Source: a virus. From it: DNA of 20,179 bases. Of this stretch, positions 8,511 through 14,829 are shown piece after piece (within the stretch, counting starts at the first letter, position 1; each line of letters opens with the position of its first letter). The position numbers and the translations under genes are program-made. The stretch covers positions 1 through 20,179 of the IMG/VR virus record IMGVR_UViG_3300032084_000150; one strand, written 5' to 3'. The notes beneath the pieces are model-generated. The model was not told the DNA's origin, searched no databases, and was given only the letters and a program-made list of their open reading frames with translations.

Positions 8511-8949
8511 TGACCTACTGAGAGCATACGAGGATCTAGACATGGATCTTTACCTTACGCTCGCGGACAGCCTGCTTAGTATTGATAAGTTTTCTGTAAA
8601 CGATGAGATCCTTAAGCACTCTCGTCTGTATTCCTACTACTGTGGTCTACTAGAGTATGCCACTAAGAATGTAAAGGACTACGAGGTAGAGATGGAAAAG
8701 CATGAGGTGGACTTGAAAAATGACGCCCGTGATGCTATTATCAAAGCCGGGGCAAGGGCAACGGTCGCTGCTGTCGATGACTATGTTGGCCGTGATGATA
8801 CCCTATATACTATGAAGAAGAATCTTGAGGAGAAGCGTTACAAGCAGGGTCTTCTCAAGTCACTAGTCCAATCTATGTCTCATAGAAAGGACCTGCTTGT
8901 ACAACTATCTGCAAATTCTCGCGCTGAGACGAGAATGATCACTGACTGA
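8500..8949 (+). CDS. Small helical protein, candidate UvsY-like recombination mediator
   Basis: This 149-residue, highly charged protein is predicted to be almost entirely helical, with long Lys/Glu-rich stretches. I chose the ATG at 8500, which follows GGAGTG at a workable distance, over a GTG at 8488. It overlaps the stop of the HExxH gene and sits directly before the ssDNA-binding protein gene. Length, helical pattern and position resemble T4 UvsY, which loads UvsX on gp32-coated DNA. By eye the spacing of an LYSYY-type segment and a C-terminal helix is similar to UvsY, but no diagnostic motif exists. The call is therefore inference from context; an unrelated hypothetical protein is quite possible. 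Confidence 0.45.
   Translation: MKSDDLLRAYEDLDMDLYLTLADSLLSIDKFSVNDEILKHSRLYSYYCGLLEYATKNVKDYEVEMEKHEVDLKNDARDAIIKAGARATVAAVDDYVGRDDTLYTMKKNLEEKRYKQGLLKSLVQSMSHRKDLLVQLSANSRAETRMITD
8915..8936 (+). promoter_or_regulatory. Hairpin upstream of the ssDNA-binding protein gene
   Basis: ATTCTCG (8915-8921) pairs perfectly with CGAGAAT (8930-8936) across an 8-base loop. It lies at the end of the preceding gene and is followed by a mostly A/U leader before the SSB start. T4 gp32 represses its own message by binding an A/U leader next to an RNA structure, so a similar role is conceivable. No pseudoknot partner for the loop is visible. Confidence 0.35.
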
Positions 8950-8973
8950 ACTACTATATAAGGAAAACTAACT

Positions 8974-9747
8974 ATGGCTATTGACCTAAACGCGCTTCGT
9001 CAGAAGCACCAACAACTTACCAACCCTAAAGCCGCTGGTGGAGATCAGGACTTCCTGAACAAGTTCTACCAAGTAAAGGAGGGCGAGGCTTATCTTCGTA
9101 TCCTTCCTGCCTCTGCTGATTCTGACAAGAACTTCTATGCAGAGACTAAGATCCACCGTGTCCCTCAGCCTGACGGTTCGGTGAAGAATGTACACTGCCG
9201 CAAGGTGCATGGAGAGAAGTGCCCTCTGTGCGATCTCTACTACGCCCTGTGGAAGACTGGTTCCAAGGAGGACGAGGATCTTGCTCGCCAGATCAAGCCC
9301 CGTGCTCGCTACTACCTGAACGCCTATGATCGTGAGAACGAGGAGGTCAAGATCTTCTCCATTGGCGTTATCCTGTTCCAGAAGATTGTCGAGACCATGA
9401 TGGATCCTGACTACGCTGATCTTTTCGAGCAGTCTGAGAACGGTATCCTTGATACCGAGATTGGTCACGACTTCAAGCTTCACATGAAGAAGGAAGGTCA
9501 ATGGCCCAAGTACGATCAATCCATGTTCCGTCCTAAGGCAACTCCGCTTGGCAGCAAGAAGATGATCTCAGAGGTGATGGAGTCTCTTCACGATATTCAC
9601 TCCCTTGTGAAGCTTGAAGAGTACGATGATGTGAAAGAGGCAGTTCTCAACCTGCGGCCTGAACTACAGCCACGGGAACGCACTCTTCAAGAAGATGATT
9701 CGGATGCGGGTTCCGATGATGATTTTACTAAGAGGCTATTGTCATGA
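8974..9747 (+). CDS. Single-stranded DNA-binding protein (gp32-like)
   Basis: The product of 257 residues should coat ssDNA during replication and recombination and interact with helicase, mediator and recombinase. It starts with a basic N-terminus (LRQKHQQL), which in gp32 mediates cooperative binding. A zinc-binding cluster follows: H74/C75/H79 with CPLC at 83-86, equivalent to the gp32 His/Cys zinc site. An OB-type region rich in aromatic residues is next, and it ends in an acidic tail with DDSDAGSDDD, the usual partner-binding tail. An AAGGAA ribosome site lies eight bases before the ATG. A CTATATAA stretch just upstream could be a weak promoter. The stop overlaps the lipoprotein start (ATGA). 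The gp32-type assignment is well supported by zinc motif, size and acidic tail. Confidence 0.85.
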   Translation: MAIDLNALRQKHQQLTNPKAAGGDQDFLNKFYQVKEGEAYLRILPASADSDKNFYAETKIHRVPQPDGSVKNVHCRKVHGEKCPLCDLYYALWKTGSKEDEDLARQIKPRARYYLNAYDRENEEVKIFSIGVILFQKIVETMMDPDYADLFEQSENGILDTEIGHDFKLHMKKEGQWPKYDQSMFRPKATPLGSKKMISEVMESLHDIHSLVKLEEYDDVKEAVLNLRPELQPRERTLQEDDSDAGSDDDFTKRLLS

Positions 9748-10301
9748 AACTAATCAATGTAATCGCAGCCTCAGTCCTAGCGTTCGGTGTTACATCCTGC
9801 GCTATGCTTGAGGAATTCCTAGGCGAGGGTACTGTCTTTACCACCGCTGATCAACTTGCCGAAGGTCAACAAGGTGCTGTCATCCCATGGGAGCAGCTTC
9901 CTGAGGAGATCAAGGCTAAAGTTCCTGAAGGCACAACTGTCGTAATGGCAGATAAGGAGCAACTTAAAGAAGATGCTGCTTATATTCCTGCTGCTCCTAG
10001 CGGTGAGGATCTCGGTGCCATGATCGACGCAGGGTTTGGTATTGCTAGTACCTTCCTCCCTGGCCTTGCTGCATGGGAAGGTGTTGTCACACTCTTCTCT
10101 CAGCGTAAGCGCAAGCATTATGTCAAGGCAGCCAAAGCTCTTGTACCTCACAAAGGAGACACCTCTGTTGATCTTGTGGGCACTGTAAAAGCTATTGGTG
10201 CTGGTCTTGGCCTATCACACTCATCTGAGGCATCTAAGATTGCTGCTGAAGATGATTCTGAGTACGAGTACGAAGAAGTACCCGAAGAACCTGTTGCATG
10301 A
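9744..10301 (+). CDS. Phage-encoded lipoprotein, unknown function
   Basis: The 185-residue product begins with a classic lipoprotein signal: a basic MK start, a hydrophobic stretch, and a lipobox VTSC with Cys19 as the lipidation site. The mature protein has an acidic stretch, a hydrophobic and Gly-rich segment around residues 93-115 that could contact or enter a membrane, a basic RKRKHY patch, another Gly-rich stretch, and a very acidic C-terminus. It is translationally coupled to the SSB gene by an ATGA overlap, an odd place for an envelope protein. Phage lipoproteins are known to block superinfection (T5 Llp) or serve as outer-membrane spanins, but I recognise neither here and the length is high for a spanin. 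The lipoprotein nature is visible; the role is open. Confidence 0.75.
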   Translation: MKLINVIAASVLAFGVTSCAMLEEFLGEGTVFTTADQLAEGQQGAVIPWEQLPEEIKAKVPEGTTVVMADKEQLKEDAAYIPAAPSGEDLGAMIDAGFGIASTFLPGLAAWEGVVTLFSQRKRKHYVKAAKALVPHKGDTSVDLVGTVKAIGAGLGLSHSSEASKIAAEDDSEYEYEEVPEEPVA

Positions 10302-10384
10302 TGTTGATGCTGTCTGAGCCAATCCCGACGAAGGAGGTGATCCTACTAGAGTGTTCTAGGGGATCCTGTCGGGCAGCGAAGTAG
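10298..10384 (+). CDS. Possible 28-residue ORF overlapping the structured RNA region
   Basis: An ATG overlapping the lipoprotein stop opens 28 codons with two Cys in an ECSRGSC stretch and ends in TAG at 10382-10384. There is no convincing ribosome site, but the stop-start overlap could couple it to the lipoprotein gene. It covers most of the region that also folds into nested helices, so coding and structured-RNA readings compete. The length is short enough to arise by chance. Confidence 0.3.
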   Translation: MMLMLSEPIPTKEVILLECSRGSCRAAK

Positions 10385-10389
10385 ACAGT
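10309..10389 (+). ncRNA. Candidate structured RNA with a 13-base perfect complement to the 16S rRNA 3' end
   Basis: Four nested helices can form: 10310-10315 with 10383-10388, CCCGAC (10324-10329) with GTCGGG (10368-10373), GATCC (10339-10343) with GGATC (10361-10365), and CTAGA (10346-10350) with TCTAG (10355-10359), closed by a GTGT loop. The strand 10331-10343 reads AAGGAGGTGATCC, the exact complement of the 16S 3' terminus (GGATCACCTCCTT). Its AAGGAGGT part lies unpaired in an internal loop. No start codon suited to this site follows. Possible roles are binding of 30S subunits or control of downstream translation. A short ORF (10298-10384) is the competing explanation. Confidence 0.45.
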
Positions 10390-10403
10390 CTAGAAACTCG
10401 AAA

Positions 10404-10424
10404 AAAGCGTTAGACGGGCGCTTT
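10404..10424 (-). terminator. Possible leftward intrinsic terminator
   Basis: AAAGCG and CGCTTT form a 6-bp stem with a 9-base loop. Read on the minus strand, the hairpin is followed by TTT and part of a longer T run, as in an intrinsic terminator. On the plus strand it is followed by A residues and would not terminate. No minus-strand gene nearby needs it, so this may be chance. Confidence 0.2.
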
Positions 10425-10441
10425 AAAAAACTCAGACTTGC

Positions 10442-10450
10442 ACTATAATA
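10442..10450 (+). promoter_or_regulatory. ACTATAATA promoter-like motif for the glycan cassette
   Basis: A perfect TATAAT (10444-10449) lies in the shared ACTATAATA motif. The expected start of transcription is near 10455, so the message would begin at or within the GAAA hairpin. There is no clear -35 box at 16-18 bases. Confidence 0.55.
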
Positions 10451-10475
10451 GAGAGGTGGTGAAAGCCACCTCTCT
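10450..10475 (+). promoter_or_regulatory. 5' mRNA hairpin with GAAA tetraloop
   Basis: AGAGAGGTGG (10450-10459) pairs with 10466-10475. A U-G pair (10460, 10465) closes a GAAA loop, a stable GNRA tetraloop. It falls at the expected 5' end of the glycan cassette message, and its purine arm is the only Shine-Dalgarno-like sequence before the ATG at 10483. It may protect the mRNA end or modulate initiation. Confidence 0.6.
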
Positions 10476-10482
10476 TCTTATT

Positions 10483-11652
10483 ATGAGTAAACTAAAGATA
10501 CTTGTTGTTCCCGCTAATGATGGCGGATGTGCGTATTATAGAGCTTGGAGCCCTTTCCAAAAGCTTCAACAAAAGTTCCCTGAAGAGGTAGAGGTTAAGT
10601 TCAACAAGAACCCTCTAGGTATTGACGAGAAGACTGGTCAATGGCAACCAGACTGGGAGTACGAGGATATGAAGTGGGCCGACATCGTGTTCACTCAGAA
10701 CCTTAGTAACTTCGGTGGACCTTACACTGCTCGTATCGTAGGTAAGGCCAAAGAGTTTGGTAAGATCATGCATTACGATACTGACGATCTTCTCACAGAA
10801 GTTTACGAGGGACACAGACTACACGGTGTTTACAAAGATAAAGGTCTTAGTGATATAACTAAGTTCATCTATAATAACTCCGATATTGTATCAGTAACTC
10901 AGCGTAAGTTCGCAGAGAGAGTTCTTCCTTTCTGCGGTCCTAACACTACGCTAACAGTTATAAAGAATGCTATCGACTATGACCTACCTTGCTGGAACAT
11001 GCCCAGAGTTGTTCCTAAGAACTTATGTAGAGTAGGCTGGGTAGGGGGAATCCACCATGAGCAGGACCTTAAGCAGTTCGTAGGTGTTCCTGCTCTCGTT
11101 AATCAAAAGGCAGGAAGAGAGCGAGTTCACTGGAACTTCTTCGGTAGACCTCCAGTCAACCCTGAGACAGGTAAGGACTGGCAGCAGGATGTATGGGACA
11201 ACTACGAGCGTATGCTGTTCGGCTTCATGAAGGGCAGACGCAATAGCACAGTTCACCCAGCACAAGGACCTGATAGGTACGGACAGTTCTACACTCACAT
11301 GGATCTGGCTATCGCTCCTCTTGAGTTCAACAACTTCAATGATAGTAAGAGTGAGATCAAAGTAGCTGAGTGCGGTAGGTATGCGATTCCTCTTGTAGCT
11401 ACAAACTGTGGATGCTATGATGAGACTATCATCAACGGTGAGACAGGATATCTTATTGATCCATCTAATCCTAAGTCTGAGTGGGTTAGGGTTATGAGTA
11501 AGATGATCAAGGATAAGAAAGGTAGAGAGGAAATGGGTAATAACCTCAAGCAGGTTACTGACGAGTTCTTTGATATCAACAAAGTTGTCAAGTTTAGGCT
11601 AGACCTTTACAGACAGATACTAAATCTTGAGGAGATTAAGAATGAAAATTAA
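10483..11652 (+). CDS. Glycosyltransferase, GT4-like (GT-B fold)
   Basis: The 389-residue product resembles GT-B glycosyltransferases of the family 4 type. It opens with a KLKILVVPAND strand and a YYRAWSPF segment, and has a WADIVFTQN segment ending the N-terminal Rossmann half. The C-terminal half has RVGWVGG, then LAIAPLEFNNFNDSKSEIKVAE, which corresponds to the nucleotide-sugar-binding E-x7-E region, and NGETGYLID. I chose the ATG at 10483; a longer frame from a TTG at 10438 runs through the promoter and hairpin and is not plausible. There is no good ribosome site. It heads the glycan cassette and overlaps the next transferase gene. Donor and acceptor sugars are unknown. It may act on a virion glycan, on glycosylated DNA bases or on a host surface polymer. 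Confidence 0.8.
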   Translation: MSKLKILVVPANDGGCAYYRAWSPFQKLQQKFPEEVEVKFNKNPLGIDEKTGQWQPDWEYEDMKWADIVFTQNLSNFGGPYTARIVGKAKEFGKIMHYDTDDLLTEVYEGHRLHGVYKDKGLSDITKFIYNNSDIVSVTQRKFAERVLPFCGPNTTLTVIKNAIDYDLPCWNMPRVVPKNLCRVGWVGGIHHEQDLKQFVGVPALVNQKAGRERVHWNFFGRPPVNPETGKDWQQDVWDNYERMLFGFMKGRRNSTVHPAQGPDRYGQFYTHMDLAIAPLEFNNFNDSKSEIKVAECGRYAIPLVATNCGCYDETIINGETGYLIDPSNPKSEWVRVMSKMIKDKKGREEMGNNLKQVTDEFFDINKVVKFRLDLYRQILNLEEIKNEN

Positions 11653-12430
11653 AATACTAAGCGGATGGTCTGCCCCAGGCGGATCTACACAACATCACAT
11701 TGACCTAACCAACCTTCTTAACGAGAACGGTTACGACTGCACTTTCTATGGTCCACACGATTACCATATGGACAAGTGTAAGGCAGGGATGCTACAGGAA
11801 GCAAAGGTTGATCCAGAGGATACAATCATCAGTCACTTCCTAAGGATCCCTGATGGGCTTGATGTTAAGAAACATATCCTTAGCCTACATGAAACCAACC
11901 TGTTTCCTCTAAAAGAGGTTGATCCTCAATGCTACGATGTAATTCAATATGTGAGTGATCACCAAAGGGAGTGGCAAGACTACGAGCATGAGTATGTCAC
12001 CATCCCTCCTATGGTAGCTGATGTTGATTGGAAAGCTCCTGAGGAAGGCTCTGACAGGTCTAAGATCGCAGGCGTAATAGGGAGCGTGGATTCCCACAAA
12101 CAGCCTCATTTGGCCGTAGAGAAGGCGTTGCAGGATGGCTTTGAACGAGTGCTGATGTTTGGTATTATTACGGACAAAGACTATTTCGAGAAAGAGCTAC
12201 TGGAGTATGTAGAAAACGGTCTTGTAGTTATGCTAGGACAGATGGAGGACAAGAACGAAATGTATAACCTAGTAGGAAAGGTATATCACATGTCCAAGCG
12301 TGAAACTTACGGTCTGGTGGAAGCTGAGTGTAAGAAGGCAGGCATCCCCTTTGAGGGGCTTGAGAATAATCCTACTGTTCTTACTAACGAGGAGATACTT
12401 GGTCTTTGGAAAGACTTGCTTGAGGTATGA
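11642..12430 (+). CDS. Glycosyltransferase-like protein, GT-B type
   Basis: This 262-residue product starts at the ATG at 11642, where AGGAG lies seven bases upstream, within the end of the previous gene. It has an N-terminal Rossmann-like strand (IKILSGWSAPGGSTQHHIDL) typical of GT-B transferases, with a GGSTQH loop where family members hold a Gly-rich motif. A C-terminal half follows (KIAGVIGSVDSHKQPHLAVEKAL, VVMLGQMED, YHMSKRETYGLVEAEC) that matches the donor-binding half, including an E-x7-E-like YGLVEAE. It is short for a GT4 enzyme (often 350-400 residues), so the acceptor half is compact. It probably works in series with its neighbours. Substrates are unknown. Confidence 0.7.
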   Translation: MKIKILSGWSAPGGSTQHHIDLTNLLNENGYDCTFYGPHDYHMDKCKAGMLQEAKVDPEDTIISHFLRIPDGLDVKKHILSLHETNLFPLKEVDPQCYDVIQYVSDHQREWQDYEHEYVTIPPMVADVDWKAPEEGSDRSKIAGVIGSVDSHKQPHLAVEKALQDGFERVLMFGIITDKDYFEKELLEYVENGLVVMLGQMEDKNEMYNLVGKVYHMSKRETYGLVEAECKKAGIPFEGLENNPTVLTNEEILGLWKDLLEV

Positions 12431-12436
12431 ATCAAG

Positions 12437-13048
12437 ATGATATCAGTTATCATACCTACCATGTGGAAACCTGCTGTATTTCCACAACTTCTAGGAAGCT
12501 TGCTAGAAAATGATCTGATAGATGATATTGTAATTGTATCTAATGCAAAGCCCTCCTTTACCATAAGTAACGATAAAATTAATATCATACAGCAAAAAGA
12601 GAATGTGGGAGTAAACCCTGCTTGGAATATAGGTGTTAGGTCAGCTAAGAATGAAATCGTTGTTATCCTTAATGATGATTTCTTAGTTGACCAGTCCTTC
12701 TTTGAAGAAGCACTAAAGATAAAAAACAAGCACGGGATGGTTGCGATAAACTTCGACCCTTCCCAGAAAAGTATTGTAGAGATAAGACAAAGAAACCACG
12801 GATTAGGATGCTGTTTCATGATGGAGAAGGGAGACTATGTTGAAGTCCCACCAGACCTTAGGATATTCTACGGCGATGATTGGCTGTTTACAAACTGCTT
12901 GTTAAAAGGTAAATCTATAGCACTTCTTCCAAATATAGATCATAACGGGATTCTTTCTGAAACATCTAAGCATTTCAATTGGATTGTTTGGTCGGAGAGA
13001 GATAGCTACATGAATCATTTAAAGAGAATTATACCTAAAGATTCTTAG
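12437..13048 (+). CDS. Glycosyltransferase family 2-like protein (GT-A fold)
   Basis: The 203-residue product has the GT-A opening MISVIIPTMWKPA, an ENVGVNPAWNIGV segment like the GT2 N-x-G-x-x-x-x-x-N-x-G pattern, and VVILNDDF in place of the metal-binding DxD. A YGDDWLF near residue 150 could provide the catalytic base. The product is short but covers a whole GT2 core. It follows the previous transferase gene by six bases. From here the sequence becomes visibly more A/T-rich and uses ATA for isoleucine often (60 bases at 12541-12600 are 30% G+C, against 48% at 9061-9120 in the SSB gene). This suggests a cassette of separate origin. Substrate unknown. Confidence 0.75.
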   Translation: MISVIIPTMWKPAVFPQLLGSLLENDLIDDIVIVSNAKPSFTISNDKINIIQQKENVGVNPAWNIGVRSAKNEIVVILNDDFLVDQSFFEEALKIKNKHGMVAINFDPSQKSIVEIRQRNHGLGCCFMMEKGDYVEVPPDLRIFYGDDWLFTNCLLKGKSIALLPNIDHNGILSETSKHFNWIVWSERDSYMNHLKRIIPKDS

Positions 13049-13050
13049 GT
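13033..13050 (+). repeat. Small hairpin over the GT2-like gene stop codon
   Basis: ACCTAA (13033-13038) pairs with TTAGGT (13045-13050) around a 6-base loop, spanning the TAG stop, just ahead of the next promoter-like motif. There is no T run, so it is at most a weak terminator. Confidence 0.3.
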
Positions 13051-13055
13051 TAGTG

Positions 13056-13064
13056 ACTATTATA
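13056..13064 (+). promoter_or_regulatory. ACTATTATA promoter-like motif, leaderless spacing
   Basis: TATTAT (13058-13063) lies inside the shared motif, which ends four bases before the ATG at 13069. This is the same distance as at 6399 and 15252. There is no Shine-Dalgarno sequence before this ATG. Confidence 0.5.
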
Positions 13065-13068
13065 AGCC

Positions 13069-13623
13069 ATGGAATTAATCAATAACATATACGAGCATCA
13101 TTGTAATAAAGTATCGGACATCAATGAGCATCTACCCACTCTAAAGAAATACTCAGAAGAGGTTGATAGCGTAGTGGAAATGGGCGTTAGGTGGGTTGTT
13201 TCAACCTGGGCTTTATTAGCAGGTAAGCCAAAAACAATGACATCCATTGATATAGATAATCCATCAAAGCATAATGTGCCTATTGAGAAGGTAGAGGAGA
13301 TAGCAGAAAAAGCTGGAATACCGTATAAGTTTATTCAAGGAGATACTACTAAGATTGAGATAGAAGAGTGTGATCTTCTTTTTATTGATACTTGGCATGT
13401 GTACGACCAACTTAAACAAGAATTAGAACTTCATGGAAATAAAGCTAAGAAGTATCTCATATTCCACGACACTACAACTTTTGGAGAAGAAGGTGAGACC
13501 TTTGGGCACAAAGGACTTCAACCAGCTATTGATGAGTTTTTAGAGAACAACTCTCATTGGAAAGTAAAAGAAGTATTTACTAATAATAACGGGCTAACTG
13601 TTTTGGAACGACAAGATGTATGA
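13069..13623 (+). CDS. Class I SAM methyltransferase-like protein (Methyltransf_24 type)
   Basis: The 184-residue product has a Rossmann-fold pattern: VVEMGVR in the place of SAM-binding motif I, TSIDID at the end of strand 2 as the ribose-binding acidic residue, FIQGDTTK at strand 3, and CDLLFIDTWHVYDQLKQEL at strand 4. YLIFHDTTTFGEEGE follows, as in the Methyltransf_24 and cephalosporin-hydroxylase-like families. Such genes are frequent in phage and bacterial surface-glycan clusters, where they may cap or modify sugars. It begins right after a promoter-like box with no ribosome site. Its end overlaps the next gene by eight bases. Methyltransferase fold is likely; the substrate is not known. 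Confidence 0.65.
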   Translation: MELINNIYEHHCNKVSDINEHLPTLKKYSEEVDSVVEMGVRWVVSTWALLAGKPKTMTSIDIDNPSKHNVPIEKVEEIAEKAGIPYKFIQGDTTKIEIEECDLLFIDTWHVYDQLKQELELHGNKAKKYLIFHDTTTFGEEGETFGHKGLQPAIDEFLENNSHWKVKEVFTNNNGLTVLERQDV

Positions 13624-14179
13624 TATAAACCAATATTACGGAGAATCCTACTACGGGAAAAGGATGGCGTTTAAGGAAACCGTGTACCCTCTTCTATCTA
13701 AAGCTATTCAGGAGGTTATGCAGCCCACCGATATAGTTGATGTAGGCTGCGGTAACGGAGTTCTTATGGAGGGGTTTTCAGTATCCTGCGTAGGTATAGA
13801 GGCGAGTGATGAGGGTGTTAAACATACCGCTAATAGAGGGTATACTGTTATAAAGCACGACCTCAGAAATAAACTGAATATCGAACGATTCAATTTAGCG
13901 GTTAGTGTTGAAGTGGCCGAACACTTAGAGGAGGAATTCGCGGACATGTTTGTAGACAATCTAGTATCTCTATCAGACAATGTTGTAGTGACTGCTTCTA
14001 ATGTACGAGGCTATTCTCACTTTAATCCACAACCTAAATCATATTGGATTGATAAATTCAAACTTAGGGGTTACGAATTATCCAATAAGACCGAAGAGAT
14101 TGTTAACATAGCTAAGTTAAAAATTAAATCGCCTTACGACTACTTATACAATAACCTTATGGTTTTTATAAAGGTATGA
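13616..14179 (+). CDS. Class I SAM-dependent methyltransferase
   Basis: The 187-residue product has a clear motif I, IVDVGCGNGVLMEGF (about residues 40-54). GIEAS follows as the acidic residue that binds the SAM ribose, then HDLRN and VSVEVAEHLEEE, typical of small-molecule and sugar methyltransferases of the Methyltransf_11/23 type. The C-terminal part carries extra hydrophobic strands and ends NNLMVFIKV. The gene is A/T-rich like its neighbours and overlaps both of them (8 and 4 bases). With the adjacent transferases it probably decorates a glycan. A protein or lipid substrate cannot be excluded. Confidence 0.78.
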   Translation: MYDINQYYGESYYGKRMAFKETVYPLLSKAIQEVMQPTDIVDVGCGNGVLMEGFSVSCVGIEASDEGVKHTANRGYTVIKHDLRNKLNIERFNLAVSVEVAEHLEEEFADMFVDNLVSLSDNVVVTASNVRGYSHFNPQPKSYWIDKFKLRGYELSNKTEEIVNIAKLKIKSPYDYLYNNLMVFIKV

Positions 14180-14826
14180 AAAATCCAGTAATATATACCG
14201 CTCTTTATGGAGGATATGACAATCTAATCCAAGCTCCAAAGTTAGATAAGTATAGATATGTGTGCTTTACAGATAACCCACAGCAGGCAGAAGGGAAGGG
14301 CTGGGAAGTGATTCACAAGCACCCAACCCACGATAAGCCTGTTAGAAGTGCAAAGCTATTTAAGATACGACCTCACTTATTTTTTGAAGATCACGATGTA
14401 AGCCTCTGGGTTGATGCTAATGCTCGAATCGTCCAAGACCCAGAGCCTATACTGACGGATTGTTTGGAAGATTACGACATAGCCTTGTTCGATCATTACT
14501 TCATAGATAATCTAATGGGAGAAGCAAAAGAGTGCATTAGATGTGGGAAAGATGACCCTAAGACTATAACAGATCAGGTAGAGAAGTATATTCAAGATGG
14601 GTTCTCGCAAATATCTAATACACACTATATGTGTGGATTCATAGCTAGAAGGCATAATCAAAAAGCAGTAAAGGACTGCATGGATTTTTGGTGGAATGAG
14701 ATTGAAAATAATAGTTACAGAGATCAGTTAAGCTGTGGTTATTCTCTTTGGAAAAACAAATTACCTTGCTGCCGAATAAATGCCACCCACGAAAGCTTCT
14801 TTCGCCTTAACGCACATATTAAATAA
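14176..14826 (+). CDS. DUF616-like putative glycosyltransferase
   Basis: The 216-residue product begins VIYTALYGGYDNL and has RYVCFTDN, then RSAKLFKIRPHLFF and VSLWVDANARI. This ordered set resembles the DUF616 (TOD1/MUCI70-type) glycosyltransferase-like family, in which the WVDAN segment takes the place of a DxD motif. Later parts have Cys residues (ECIRCG, HYMCGF) and a DQLSCGYSLWK stretch. The start overlaps the methyltransferase stop (ATGA), with AAAGGT just upstream. It closes the glycan cassette, three bases before the MazG-like gene. The family resemblance is from memory of motif order. Function is inferred from that and from context. Confidence 0.6.
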   Translation: MKNPVIYTALYGGYDNLIQAPKLDKYRYVCFTDNPQQAEGKGWEVIHKHPTHDKPVRSAKLFKIRPHLFFEDHDVSLWVDANARIVQDPEPILTDCLEDYDIALFDHYFIDNLMGEAKECIRCGKDDPKTITDQVEKYIQDGFSQISNTHYMCGFIARRHNQKAVKDCMDFWWNEIENNSYRDQLSCGYSLWKNKLPCCRINATHESFFRLNAHIK

Positions 14827-14829
14827 ATT

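Noticed and set aside
8192-8527. 111-codon minus-strand frame opposite the HExxH gene
   Set aside because: Ser-rich shadow with no motif; the sense frame has the HExxH motif and a ribosome site.
8986-9519. 177-codon minus-strand frame opposite the SSB gene
   Set aside because: The sense frame has zinc motif, ribosome site and acidic tail; the antisense frame is Leu/Val-rich with no domain and follows from codon bias.
10404-10424. Hairpin as a + strand terminator after the lipoprotein gene
   Set aside because: On the + strand it is followed by A residues, not T; only a leftward terminator would be possible.
10438-10482. N-terminal extension of the first glycosyltransferase from TTG at 10438
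   Set aside because: It would be encoded by the promoter box and hairpin; the ATG at 10483 begins a normal GT-B first strand.
12307-12819. 170-codon minus-strand frame across two transferase genes
   Set aside because: It crosses a boundary between two convincing + strand genes and has low-complexity Ser/Phe/Ile composition typical of shadow frames.
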